DNA from: Zeugodacus cucurbitae
Taxonomy: Eukaryota; Arthropoda; Insecta; Diptera; Tephritidae
Assembly (NCBI RefSeq): GCF_028554725.1
Contig: NC_071668.1
Span: 47,969,732-48,033,731, forward strand
Length of the DNA: 64,000 bases
Direction of reading: 5' to 3'
Part shown: piece after piece, positions 11,960 through 25,505 of the stretch
Layout: the number at the start of each line of letters is the position of its first letter
Numbering within the stretch: the stretch's first letter is position 1
Translations under genes and position numbers: made by a program
The notes under the pieces: generated by a model
What the model was told of the DNA's origin: nothing
What the model saw: only the letters and a program-made list of their open reading frames with translations
Database searches by the model: none

Positions 11960-12738
11960 AATTTTGGATTTTGGGGATCGTAAAAAATGACGAATAATGC
12001 ATAATAACCCCTACCCACTTACTACGCTATTTTTGGTGCATTTGGTGGATGGATTTTTGGTACCATTCACCACTTTTTTGGTGCATTTTGGTGCATTTGA
12101 TGCATTGGCGCGTGGTGAAAAACCGATTTTTTCACGGCGCGCAAATGGGGTTATACAGGTCGTATGAGTACCATATTACCAAAAACAGAAAAACAGATAT
12201 AAGGGTACCAAAAACAGAGGTAAGTGGGTAGGGGTTTTGTTTTTTAATTGTAAAACTGTTGCTGTCAAGAAGCCATTTTGTTTCTGTTTGTGTAAAGAAA
12301 TATTTATTTAAAAATTGAAGAAAAATATACAAAAGGATATTACACTTTGGATCTTATAAATATATAAATGTAAAATGTGTAAAAATAAACAATCGCCTAG
12401 CGACTTCAGACGCATTCTGCAATTATTGCTGAGAAATGCCCTCCAATTCTAATGCTCGGAAAATCTTCGAAATCGAGTAAATAAAGGCGGCGGTGCGTAA
12501 ATCATTGCAGTGGTGAATGCCACCAAAATTGGCGTAGTAAGTGGGTAGGGGTTTTTTTTTTAATTGTTAAACTGTTGCTGTCAAGAAGCCATTTTGTTTG
12601 TGTTTGTGTAAAGAAATATTTATTTAAAAATTGAAGAAAAATATACAAAAGGATATTACACTTTGGATCTTATAAATATATAAATGTAAAATTTGTAAAA
12701 ATAAATAATCGCCAAGCGACTTCAGACGCATTCTGTAA

Positions 12739-14733
12739 TTATTGTTGAGAAATGCCCTCCATTTCTAAGGCTCGGAAAATCTTAGAAATCGAGTAAATAA
12801 AGGCAGCGGTGCGTAAATCATTGCAGAGACCGAATTCATTGGCCACAATCTTAATGCCTGCCCCCGCAGTTTCCATAACTGTTTGTAGTCCTGCGTCTAC
12901 AATATCCGCCTCCTTCGTACAGTCTCTTATGAGCTTTAACTTTTTGTTTGGCTTGAACTTATCCTAAATAAATAAATTAAAAAAATTCATATTAACAAAT
13001 TAACTTATTTGCACGGTGGTCAAAGTTCACTTACCTCGCACTCATTCATGGAGTTAAAGATCTCGTTGATTATGGCTTTCTCGCGTTTAACATTCATTTT
13101 GCCATAAGATACATGATTGATATTCTTTAAGTACTCAAAGTAGGATACCGTTACACCGCCAGCATTGCAAAACAAATCCGGTATAATGAGTACATTCTTT
13201 TTACGTAATATTTCATCGGCAGCTGGCGTCGAAGGACCATTAGCGCCTTCTAAAATCATCTTGGCTTGTACACTGTTAGCATTTTCGACAGTGAGAACCT
13301 TTTGCGTAGAGCAAGGCATTAGTATATCGCATTTTTCACCCAACAAACTGCCCTCTTTTTCGGTGGCTTTGGTATAGCCCTTGATTGATTTATTATTTTT
13401 TGCATAATACTCCATTAAGTCCTAAGTATATGAAGAAAATTAAAAAAATATTATCATGGAGATATTTATTTTCAATACGCCACATACCTTTGGATCTATG
13501 CCATTCTCATTTACTAGAGACACGTCAAATTCTTGAACACCGATCAGTTTGGCACCGGCTTCCAAAACAAAAACGGATGCATGGGAACCGACATTGCCAA
13601 ACCCTTGTACGATCACGGTTTTATCTTTCCAACCAGTCTTCCAGCCTAATAAATCCATCCAATCTTTATCCATAATAAAACATTCAGCCGCCTTAAATAG
13701 ACCACGTCCCGTGGCGGCGGTGCGACCATTTATACCGCCTATTTCTACTGGCTTACCAGTCGTGATGGCCAATGCATCTACATCGTTATAGCCTAGAAGA
13801 ACAATTTATTTGTCTATCAAGACGTTTTCTAATATTTCATAAAAAAAAATTACCAAAAGTTTTAATATATTGATCCACCAACCAACTCATCTCGCGTTGG
13901 CTGGTATTCACATCTGGTGCCGGTACATCTATACCCGGACCTATCATATTGCGACGTAATAGCTCCATTGTATAGCGACGCGTAATTGTTTGCAATTCTT
14001 GTGCAGTATACTTCTTCGGGTCGATACGTATGCCACCCTTGGAACCACCAAACGGTACATTCACGCAAGCCGTCTTAAACGCCATCAGATAAGCCAAAGC
14101 GCGTATCTCATCGGCGTCGACGTCCATGGCAAAACGTATGCCTACAAAAGAGGAACGGATATGATCAGTCAGTTATATATATCATGCTAGACATCAGCAG
14201 TTGAAGCATTGAAAAGGAAGAACATTTTCTTGAAACACACAACTACATGCATATATTCTAGAAAATTCGTTGAGAAATTTTTTGAATATACCAGCTTTTC
14301 TAGAAAAACAATAGCCAATAATATAATTGAACCCACCGCCTTTGAGTGGTAATCTGTGTCTAGTGTGATGTGCGCGATAGCCGGTGATTAGCTCGTAATT
14401 GCCATCACTTCTTATTATAGGGAAGGTAACTTCCAATAGATTTGTAGTGCAGCCCATCAATTTAAGCATGGCGGAAACACGTTGTTCACGCTGTTCCTTC
14501 TTCATGTAAGGATACTTTTCCAGCTCCTTTATCATCATCGGCTCCATTAGCTGAGCGGCCGAGTGATAATAATACTCAACCATGTGTGCAAATGGTGGGT
14601 CTTTGTCTTTATTGATTTTTTCCAAATGCTTGGGCATCACGTGCTTTTCACGCGTAGCCCCAAGTCCGGTCCAGTTTAAAACTGTCTTCGATAGTGAAGA
14701 TCGTAAAAGTTTACCATTTAAAAGGAAGGACAT
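12739..14733 (-). CDS. GDH-like gene copy G5, intact
   Basis: Exons: 1 at 14337-14733, 2 at 13854-14141, 3 at 13488-13792, 4 at 13035-13421, 5 at 12739-12963. Open throughout. It carries V305L in the Rossmann domain and a silent change in the last codons of exon 3 that also occurs in G9, G11, G13, G16 and G17, showing that blocks of variation are shared between non-adjacent copies. Confidence 0.9.
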
Positions 14734-15922
14734 ATTGCCTTGCGATAATGCAATCCCAGTTATGATTTTTTTTTGTGTGTTTTTGTAAGAAATTTTTTGC
14801 ACTCACTTTTTCGGCAATTATTTTGGTATCCGCTGATTTTGTTGTATATTGTATATATACAATTGTATTACGAATATATAAATATTCCACAATATTCAGT
14901 AAGAAAATATTTTTTGTTTATTTATTATTTGCGTCAGGTTTTTTTTTGTAATTATTTTCTTCGAGAACAAATTCAAATCGCTCCGTTCAACACAACTGTT
15001 CTTATGAAAATCTCAATATCAACTGAACTGAGAAAAATAAATTTGACAATATTGACTGTTTATGTTTTGAAGTTTTGATTTTTTCTGTTGAAAATATGTT
15101 AATGTTAATGTTTTTTTAATGTTAATTTTTTATTCTGGCAAAAATTTTGGATTTTGGGGATCGTAAAAAATGCCGAATAATGCATAATAACCCCTACCCA
15201 CTTACTACGCTATTTTTGGTGCATTTGGTGGATGGATTTTTGGTACCATTCACCACTTTTTTGGTGCATTTTGGTGCATTTGATGCATTGACGCGTGGTG
15301 AAAACCCGATTTTTTCACGGCGCGCAAATGGGGTTATACAGGTCGTATGAGTACCATATTACCAAAAACAGAAAAACAGATATAAGGGTACCAAAAACAG
15401 AGGTAAGTGGGTAGGGGTTTTGTTTTTTAATTGTAAAACTGTTGCTGTCAAGAAGCCATTTTGTTTGTGTTTGTGTAAAGAAATATTTATTTAAAAATTG
15501 AAGAAAAATGTACAAAAGGATATTACACTTTGGATCTTATAAATATATAAATGTAAAATGTGTAAAAATAAACAATCGCCTAGCGACTTCAGACGCATTC
15601 TGCAATTATTGCTGAGAAATGCCCTCCAATTCTAATGCTCGGAAAATCTTCGAAATCGAGTAAATAAAGGCGGCGGTGCGTAAATCATTGCAGTGGTGAA
15701 TGCCACCAAAATTGGCGTAGTAAGTGGGTAGGGGGTTTTTTTTTTAATTGTTAAACTGTTGCTGTCAAGAAGCCATTCTGTTTGTGTTTTTGTAAAGAAA
15801 TATTTATTTAAAAATTTAAGAAAAATATACAAAAGGATATTACACTTTGGATCTTATAAATATATAAATGTAAAATTTGTAAAAATAAATAATCGCCAAG
15901 CGACTTCAGACGCATTCTGTAA
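14734..15922. other. Spacer 5 (G5 to G6)
   Basis: Inverted-repeat element 15189-15419; 3'-end copy 15403-15719; G6 3' UTR. Ordinary composition for the array. Confidence 0.8.
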
Positions 15923-17918
15923 TTATTGTTGAGAAATGCCCTCCATTTCTAAGGCTCGGAAAATCTTAGAAATCGAGTAAATAAAGGCAGCGGTGCGTAA
16001 ATCATTGCAGAGACCGAATTCATTGGCCACAATCTTAATGCCTGCCCCCGCAGTTTCCATAACTGTTTGTAGTCCTGCGTCTACAATATCCGCCTCCTTC
16101 GTACAGTCTCTTATGAGCTTTAACTTTTTGTTTGGCTTGAACTTATCCTAAATAAATAAATTAAAAAAATTCATATTAACAAATTAACTTATTTGCACGG
16201 TGGTCAAAGTTCACTTACCTCGCACTCATTCATGGAGTTAAAGATCTCGTTGATTATGGCTTTCTCGCGTTTAACATTCATTTTGCCATAAGATACATGA
16301 TTGATATTCTTTAAGTACTCAAAGTAGGATACCGTTACACCGCCAGCATTGCAAAACAAATCCGGTATAATGAGTACATTCTTTTTACGTAATATTTCAT
16401 CGGCAGCTGGCGTCGAAGGACCATTAGCGCCTTCTAAAATCATCTTGGCTTGTACACTGTTAGCATTTTCGACAGTGAGAACCTTTTGCGTAGAGCAAGG
16501 CATTAGTATATCGCATTTTTCACCCAACAAACTGCCCTCTTTTTCGGTGGCTTTGGTATAGCCCTTGATTGATTTATTATTTTTTGCATAATACTCCATT
16601 AAGTCCTAAGTATATGAAGAAAATTAAAAAAATATTATCATGGAGATATTTATTTTCAATACGCCACATACCTTTGGATCAATGCCATTCTCATTTACTA
16701 GAGACACGTCAAATTCTTGAACACCGATCAGTTTGGCACCGGCTTCCACTACAAAAACGGATGCATGGGAACCGACATTGCCAAACCCTTGTACGATCAC
16801 GGTTTTATCTTTCCAACCAGTCTTCCAGCCTAATAAATCCATCCAATCTTTATCCATAATAAAACATTCAGCCGCCTTAAATAGACCACGTCCCGTGGCG
16901 GCGGTGCGACCATTTATACCGCCTATTTCTACTGGCTTACCAGTCGTGATGGCCAATGCATCTACATCGTTATAGCCTAGAAGAACAATTTATTTGTCTA
17001 TCAAGACGTTTTCTAATATTTCATAAAAAAAAAATTACCAAAAGTTTTAATATATTGATCCACCAACCAACTCATCTCGCGTTGGCTGGTATTCACATCT
17101 GGTGCCGGTACATCTATACCCGGACCTATCATATTGCGACGTAATAGCTCCATTGTATAGCGACGCGTAATTGTTTGCAATTCTTGTGCAGTATACTTCT
17201 TCGGGTCGATACGTATGCCACCCTTGGAACCACCAAACGGTACATTCACGCAAGCCGTCTTAAACGCCATCAGATAAGCCAAAGCGCGTATCTCATCGGC
17301 GTCGACGTCCATGGCAAAACGTATGCCTACAAAAGAGGAACGGATATTATCAGTCAGTTATATATATCATGCTAGACATCAGCAGTTGAAGCATTGAAAA
17401 GGAAGAACATTTTCTTGAAACACACAACTACATGCATATATTCTAGAAAATTCGTTGAGAAATTTTTTGAATATACCAGCTTTTCTAGAAAAATAATAGC
17501 CAATAATATAATTGAACCCACCGCCTTTGAGTGGTAATCTGTGTCTAGTGTGGTGTGCGCGATAGCCGGTGATTAGCTCGTAATTGCCATCACTTCTTAT
17601 TATAGGGAAGGTAACTTCCAATAGATTTGTAGTGCAGCCCATCAATTTAAGCATGGCGGAAACACGTTGTTCACGCTGTTCCTTCTTCATGTAAGGATAC
17701 TTTTCCAGCTCCTTTATCATCATCGGCTCCATTAGCTGAGCGGCCGAGTGATAATAATACTCAACCATGTGTGCAAATGGTGGGTCTTTGTCTTTATTGA
17801 TTTTTTCCAAATGCTTGGGCATCACGTGCTTTTCACGCGTAGCTCCAAGTCCGGTCCAGTTTAAAACTGTCTTCGATAGTGAAGATCGTAAAAGTTTACC
17901 ATTTAAAAGGAAGGACAT
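15923..17918 (-). CDS. GDH-like gene copy G6, intact
   Basis: Exons: 1 at 17522-17918, 2 at 17039-17326, 3 at 16672-16976, 4 at 16219-16605, 5 at 15923-16147. Consensus protein. Intron 2 is one base longer because its poly-A run has an extra A; splice sites are unaffected. Confidence 0.91.
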
Positions 17919-18780
17919 ATTGCCTTGCGATAATGCAATCCCAGTTATGATTTTTTTTGTGTATTTTTGTAAGAAATTTTTTGCACTCACTTTTTCGGCA
18001 ATTATTTTGGTATCCGCTGATTTTGTTGTATATTGTATATATACAATTGTATTACAAATATATAAATATTCCACAATATTCAGTAAGAAAATATTTTTTG
18101 TTTATTTATTATTTGCGTCAGGTTTTTTTTTGTAATTATTTTCTTCGAGAACAAATTCAAATCGCTCCGTTCAACACAACTGTTCTTATGAAAATCTCAA
18201 TATCAACTGAACTGAGAAAAATAAATTTGACAATATTGACTGTTTATGTTTTGAAGTTTTGATTTTTTCTGTTGAAAATATGTTAATGTTAATGTTTTTT
18301 TAATGTTAATTATTTTATTCTGGCAAAAATTTTGGATTTTGGGGATCGTAAAAAATGACGAATAATGCATAATAACCCCTACCCACTTACTACGCTATTT
18401 TTGGTGCATTTGGTGGATGGATTTTTGGTACCATTCACCACTTTTTTGGTGCATTTGATGCATTGACGCGTGGTGAAAAACCGATTTTTTCACGGCGCGC
18501 AAATGGGGTTATACAGGTCGTATGAGTACCATATTACCAAAAACAGAAAAACAGATATAAGGGTACCAAAAACAGAGGTAAGTGGGTAGGGGTGATGTTT
18601 TTTAATTGTAAAACTGTTGCTGTCAAGAAGCCATTTTGTTTGTGTTTGTGTAAAGAAATATTTATTTAAAAATTGAAGAAAAATATACAAAAGGATATTA
18701 CACTTTGGATCTTATAAATATATAAATGTAAAATTTGTAAAAATAAACAATCGCCTAGCGACTTCAGACGCATTCTGTAA
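17919..18780. other. Spacer 6 (G6 to G7), short form
   Basis: Inverted-repeat element 18374-18594 lacks one short internal GGTGCATTTT repeat and has a changed right end (GGTG for GGTT). The 317-bp duplication is absent: the 3' UTR switches from spacer-type to gene-type sequence between about 18740 and 18780, a recombination junction. Confidence 0.78.
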
Positions 18781-21700
18781 TTATTGTTGAGAAATGCCCT
18801 CCATTTCTAAGGCTCGGAAAATCTTAGAAATCGAGTAAATAAAGGCAGCGGTGCGTAAATCATTGCAGAGACCGAATTCATTGGCCACAATCTTAATGCC
18901 TGCCCCCGCAGTTTCCATAACTGTTTGTAGTCCTGCGTCTACAATATCCGCCTCCTTCGTACAGTCTCTTATGAGCTTTAACTTTTTGTTTGGCTTGAAC
19001 TTATCCTAAATAAATAAATTAAAAAAATTCATATTAACAAATTAACTTATTTGCACGGTGGTCAAAGTTCACTTACCTCGCACTCATTCATGGAGTTAAA
19101 GATCTCGTTGATTATGGCTTTCTCGCGTTTAACATTCATTTTGCCATAAGATACATGATTGATATTCTTTAAGTACTCAAAGTAGGATACCGTTACACCG
19201 CCAGCATTGCAAAACAAATCCGGTATAATGAGTACATTCTTTTTACGTAATATTTCATCGGCAGCTGGCGTCGAAGGACCATTAGCGCCTTCTAAAATCA
19301 TCTTGGCTTGTACACTGTTAGCATTTTCGACAGTGAGAACCTTTTGCGTAGAGCAAGGCATTAGTATATCGCATTTTTCACCCAACAAACTGCCCTCTTT
19401 TTCGGTGGCTTTGGTATAGCCCTTGATTGATTTATTATTTTTTGCATAATACTCCATTAAGTCCTAAGTATATGAAGAAAATTAAAAAAATATTATCATG
19501 GAGATATTTATTTTCAATACGCCACATACCTTTGGATCAATGCCATTCTCATTTACTAGAGACACGTCAAATTCTTGAACACCGATCAGTTTGGCACCGG
19601 CTTCCACTACAAAAACGGATGCATGGGAACCGACATTGCCAAACCCTTGTACGATCACGGTTTTATCTTTCCAACCAGTCTTCCAGCCTAATAAATCCAT
19701 CCAATCTTTATCCATAATAAAACATTCAGCCGCCTTAAATAGACCACGTCCCGTGGCGGCGGTGCGACCATTTATACCGCCTATTTCTACTGGCTTACCA
19801 GTCGTGATGGCCAATGCATCTACATCGTTATAGCCTAGAAGAACAATTTATTTGTCTATCAAGACGTTTTCTAATATTTCATAAAAAAAAATTACCAAAA
19901 GTTTTAATATATTGATCCACCAACCAACTCATCTCGCGTTGGCTGGTATTCACATCTGGTGCCGGTACATCTATACCCGGACCTATCATATTGCGACGTA
20001 ATAGCTCCATTGTATAGCGACGCGTAATTGTTTGCAATTCTTGTGCAGTATACTTCTTCGGGTCGATACGTATGCCACCCTTGGAACCACCAAACGGTAC
20101 ATTCACGCAAGCCGTCTTAAACGCCATCAGATAAGCCAAAGCGCGTATCTCATCGGCGTCGACGTCCATGGCAAAACGTATGCCTACAAAAGAGGAACGG
20201 ATATTATCAGTCAGTTATATATATCATGCTAGACATCAGCAGTTGAAGCATTGAAAAGGAAGAACATTTTCTTGAAACACACAACTACATGCATATATTC
20301 TAGAAAATTCGTTGAGAAATTTTTTGAATATACCAGCTTTTCTAGAAAAATAATAGCCAATAATATAATTGAACCCACCGCCTTTGAGTGGTAATCTGTG
20401 TCTAGTGTGGTGTGCGCGATAGCCGGTGATTAGCTCGTAATTGCCATCACTTCTTATTATAGGGAAGGTAACTTCCAATAGATTTGTAGTGCAGCCCATC
20501 AATTTAAGCATGGCGGAAACACGTTGTTCACGCTGTTCCTTCTTCATGTAAGGATACTTTTCCAGCTCCTTTATCATCATCGGCTCCATTAGCTGAGCGG
20601 TCGAGTGATAATAATACTCAACCATGTGTGCAAATGGTGGGTCTTTGTCTTTATTGATTTTTTCCAAATGCTTGGGCATCACGTGCTTTTCACGCGTAGC
20701 CCCAAGAATGCAGAGACCGAATTCATTGGCCACAATCTTAATGCCTGCCCCCGCAGTTTCCATAACTGTTTGTAGTCCTGCGTCTACAATATCCGCCTCC
20801 TTCGTACAGTCTCTTATGAGCTTTAACTTTTTGTTTGGCTTGAACTTATCCTAAATAAATAAATTAAAAAAATTCATATTAACAAATTAACTTATTTGCA
20901 CGGTGGTCAAAGTTCACTTACCTCGCACTCATTCATGGAGTTAAAGATCTCGTTGATTATGGCTTTCTCGCGTTTAACATTCATTTTGCCATAACATACA
21001 TGATTGATATTCTTTAAGTACTCAAAGTAGGATACCGTTACACCGCCAGCATTGCAAAACAAATCCGGTATAATGAGTACATTCTTTTTACGTAATATTT
21101 CATCGGCAGCTGGCGTCGAAGGACCATTAGCGCCTTCTAAAATCATCTTGGCTTGTACACTGTTAGCATTTTCGACAGTGAGAACCTTTTGCGTAGAGCA
21201 AGGCATTAGTATATCGCATTTTTCACCCAACAAACTGCCCTCTTTTTCGGTGGCTTTGGTATAGCCCTTGATTGATTTATTATTTTTTGCATAATACTCC
21301 ATTAAGTCCTAAGTATATGAAGAAAATTAAAAAAATATTATCATGGAGATATTTATTTTCAATACGCCACATACCTTTGGATCAATGCCATTCTCATTTA
21401 CTAGAGACACGTCAAATTCTTGAACACCGATCAGTTTGGCACCGGCTTCCACTACAAAAACGGATGCATGGGAACCGACATTGCCAAACCCTTGTACGAT
21501 CACGGTTTTATCTTTCCAACCAGTCTTCCAGCCTAATAAATCCATCCAATCTTTATCCATAATAAAACATTCAGCCGCCTTAAATAGACCACGTCCCGTG
21601 GCGGCGGTGCGACCATTTATACCGCCTATTTCTACTGGCTTACCAGTCGTGATGGCCAATGCATCTACATCGTTATAGCCTAGAAGAACAATTTATTTGT

Positions 21701-22620
21701 CTATCAAGACGTTTTCTAATATTTCATAAAAAAAAATTACCAAAAGTTTTAATATATTGATCCACCAACCAACTCATCTCGCGTTGGCTGGTATTCACAT
21801 CTGGTGCCGGTACATCTATACCCGGACCTATCATATTGCGACGTAATAGCTCCATTGTATAGCGACGCGTAATTGTTTGCAATTCTTGTGCAGTATACTT
21901 CTTCGGGTCGATACGTATGCCACCCTTGGAACCACCAAACGGTACATTCACGCAAGCCGTCTTAAACGCCATCAGATAAGCCAAAGCGCGTATCTCATCG
22001 GCGTCGACGTCCATGGCAAAACGTATGCCTACAAAAGAGGAACGGATATGATCAGTCGGTTATATATATCATGCTAGACATCAGCAGTTGAAGCATTGAA
22101 AAGGAAGAACATTTTCTTGAAACACACAACTACATGCATATATTCTAGAAAATTGGTTGAGAAATTTTTTGAATATACCAGCTTTTCTAGAAAAATAATA
22201 GCCAATAATATAATTGAACCCACCGCCTTTGAGTGGTAATCTGTGTCTAGTGTGGTGTGCGCGATAGCCGGTGATTAGCTCGTAATTGCCATCACTTCTT
22301 ATTATAGGGAAGGTAACTTCCAATAGATTTGTAGTGCAGCCCATCAATTTAAGCATGGCGGAAACACGTTGTTCACGCTGTTCCTTCTTCATGTAAGGAT
22401 ACTTTTCCAGCTCCTTTATCATCATCGGCTCCATTAGCTGAGCGGCCGAGTGATAATAATACTCAACCATGTGTGCAAATGGTGGGTCTTTGTCTTTATT
22501 GCTTTTTTCCAAATGCTTGGGCATCACGTGCTTTTCACGCGTAGCCCCAAGTCCGGTCCAGTTTAAAACTGTCTTCGATAGCGAAGATCGTAAAAGTTTA
22601 CCATTTAAAAGGAAGGACAT
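18781..22620 (-). CDS. Fused GDH-GDH gene (copies G8 and G7), predicted 1,017 aa
   Basis: A deletion of about 1.34 kb joins exon 5 of G8 directly to exon 1 of G7. Exons: 22224-22620, 21741-22028, 21375-21679, 20922-21308, fused exon 20379-20850, then 19896-20183, 19530-19834, 19077-19463 and 18781-19005. In the fused exon the G8 frame runs to C506 (codon ending at 20710), one new Ile codon follows (20709-20707), then the G7 frame continues from L24. The sum of exons is 3,054 bp, a whole number of codons, and all eight introns keep GT-AG. The first unit loses its last 27 residues; the second loses its targeting peptide. The whole spacer (promoter of G7, inverted-repeat element, 3' UTR of G8) is gone, so only the G8 promoter remains. 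Variants: I40S and S435C in the G8 half, A59T in the G7 half. Whether it is expressed or folds is unknown. Confidence 0.85.
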
Positions 22621-23492
22621 ATTGCCTTGCGATAATGCAATCCCAGTTATGATTTTTTTTGTGTGTTTTTGTAAGAAATTTTTTGCACTCACTTTTTCGG
22701 CAATTATTTTGGTATCCGCTGATTTTGTTGTATATTGTATATATACAATTGTATTACGAATATATAAATATTCCATAATATTCAGTAAGAAAATATTTTT
22801 TGTTTATTTATTATTTGCGTCAGGTTTTTTTTTGTAATTATTTTCTTCGAGAACAAATTCAAATCGCTCCGTTCAACACAACTGTTCTTATGAAAATCTC
22901 AATATCAACTGAACTGAGAAAAATAAATTTGACAATATTGACTGTTTATGTTTTGAAGTTTTGATTTTTTCTGTTGAAAATATGTTAATGTTAATGTTTT
23001 TTTAATGTTAATTATTTTATTCTGGCAAAAATTTTGGATTTTGGGGATCGTAAAAAATGCCGAATAATGCATAATAACCCCTACCCACTTACTACGCTAT
23101 TTTTGGTGCATTTGGTGGATGGATTTTTGGTACCATTCACCACTTTTTTGGTGCATTTTGGTGCATTTGATGCATTGACGCGTGGTGAAAAACCGATTTT
23201 TTCACGGCGCGCAAATGGGGTTATACAGGTCGTATGAGTACCATATTACCAAAAACAAAAAAACAGATATAAGGGTACCAAAAACAGAGGTAAGTGGGTA
23301 GGGGTTTTGTTTTTTAATTGTAAAACTGTTGCTGTCAAGAAGCCATTTTGTTTGTGTTTGTGTAAAGAAATATTTATTTAAAAATTGAAGAAAAATATAC
23401 AAAAGGATATTACACTTTGGATCTTATAAATATATAAATGTAAAATTTGTAAAAATAAATAATCGCCAAGCGACTTCAGACGCATTCTGTAA
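22621..23492. other. Spacer 8 (G8 to G9), short form
   Basis: Inverted-repeat element 23076-23306, no 317-bp duplication. Almost identical to spacer 9, so the G8 and G9 units arose by a recent duplication. Confidence 0.78.
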
Positions 23493-25505
23493 TTATTGTT
23501 GAGAAATGCCCTCCATTTCTAAGGCTCGGAAAATCTTAGAAATCGAGTAAATAAAGGCAGCGGTGCGTAAATCATTGCAGAGACCGAATTCATTGGCCAC
23601 AATCTTAATGCCTGCCCCCGCAGTTTCCATAACTGTTTGTAGTCCTGCGTCTACAATATCCGCCTCCTTCGTACAGTCTCTTATGAGCTTTAACTTTTTG
23701 TTTGGCTTGAACTTATCCTAAATAAATAAATTAAAAAAATTCATATTAACAAATTAACTTATTTGCACGGTGGTCAAAGTTCACTTACCTCGCACTCATT
23801 CATGGAGTTAAAGATCTCGTTGATTATGGCTTTCTCGCGTTTAACATTCATTTTGCCATAAGATACATGATTGATATTCTTTAAGTACTCAAAGTAGGAT
23901 ACCGTTACACCGCCAGCATTGCAAAACAAATCCGGTATAATGAGTACATTCTTTTTACGTAATATTTCATCGGCAGCTGGCGTCGAAGGACCATTAGCGC
24001 CTTCTAAAATCATCTTGGCTTGTACACTGTTAGCATTTTCGACAGTGAGAACCTTTTGCGTAGAGCAAGGCATTAGTATATCGCATTTTTCACCCAACAA
24101 ACTGCCCTCTTTTTCGGTGGCTTTGGTATAGCCCTTGATTGATTTATTATTTTTTGCATAATACTCCATTAAGTCCTAAGTATATGAAGAAAATTAAAAA
24201 AATATTATCATGGAGATATTTATTTTCAATACGCCACATACCTTTGGATCTATGCCATTCTCATTTACTAGAGACACGTCAAATTCTTGAACACCGATCA
24301 GTTTGGCACCGGCTTCCACTACGGATGGCACCGGCTACACTAAAACGGATGCATGGGAACCGACATTGCCAAACGCTTTTACGATCACGGTTTTATCTTT
24401 CCAACCAGTCTTCCAGCCTAATAAATCCATCCAATCTTTATCCATAATAAAACATTCAGCCGCCTTAAATAGACCACGTCCCGTGGCGGCGGTGCGACCA
24501 TTTATACCGCCTATTTCTACTGGCTTACCAGTCGTGATGGCCAATGCATCTACATCGTTATAGCCTAGAAGAACAATTTATTTGTCTATCAAGACGTTTT
24601 CTAATATTTCATAAAAAAAAATTACCAAAAGTTTTAATATATTGATCCACCAACCAACTCATCTCGCGTTGGCTGGTATTCACATCTGGTGCCGGTACAT
24701 CTATACCCGGACCTATCATATTGCGACGTAATAGCTCCATTGTATAGCGACGCGTAATTGTTTGCAATTCTTGTGCAGTATACTTCTTCGGGTCGATACG
24801 TATGCCACCCTTGGAACCACCAAACGGTACATTCACGCAAGCCGTCTTAAACGCCATCAGATAAGCCAAAGCGCGTATCTCATCGGCGTCGACGTCCATG
24901 GCAAAACGTATGCCTACAAAAGAGGAACGGATATGATCAGTCGGTTATATATATCATGCTAGACATCAGCAGTTGAAGCATTGAAAAGGAAGAACATTTT
25001 CTTGAAACACACAACTACATGCATATATTCTAGAAAATTCGTTGAGAAATTTTTTGAATATACCAGCTTTTCTAGAAAAATAATAGCCAATAATATAATT
25101 GAACCCACCGCCTTTGAGTGGTAATCTGTGTCTAGTGTGGTGTGCGCGATAGCCGGTGATTAGCTCGTAATTGCCATCACTTCTTATTATAGGGAAGGTA
25201 ACTTCCAATAGATTTGTAGTGCAGCCCATCAATTTAAGCATGGCGGAAACACGTTGTTCACGCTGTTCCTTCTTCATGTAAGGATACTTTTCCAGCTCCT
25301 TTATCATCATCGGCTCCATTAGCTGAGCGGCCGAGTGATAATAATACTCAACCATGTGTGCAAATGGTGGGTCTTTGTCTTTATTGCTTTTTTCCAAATG
25401 CTTGGGCATCACGTGCTTTTCACGCGTAGCCCCAAGTCCGGTCCAGTTTAAAACTGTCTTCGATAGCGAAGATCGTAAAAGTTTACCATTTAAAAGGAAG
25501 GACAT
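23493..25505 (-). pseudogene. GDH-like copy G9, nonsense-disrupted in exon 3
   Basis: Exons: 1 at 25109-25505, 2 at 24626-24913, 3 at 24242-24564 (18 bp longer than normal), 4 at 23789-24175, 5 at 23493-23717. Net 18 bp were added near 24322-24340 and create an in-frame TAG at residue 305, inside the nucleotide-binding domain. Two nearby changes alter residues 291-292 (Q to K, G to A), hitting the first glycine of GFGNVG. Truncation removes the rest of the cofactor domain and the antenna, so the product cannot be an active GDH. It shares I40S and many flanking variants with G8. Confidence 0.88.

Larger units (their letters stand above)
11075..12738. other. Spacer 4 (G4 to G5), with LINE insertion
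   Basis: The 5' flank of G4 is interrupted by a LINE fragment at 11497-11959. Inverted-repeat element 12006-12236 and 3'-end copy 12220-12536 follow. The G5 3' UTR around 12590-12630 carries the base changes typical of the spacer copy, which points to local gene conversion. Confidence 0.8.
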
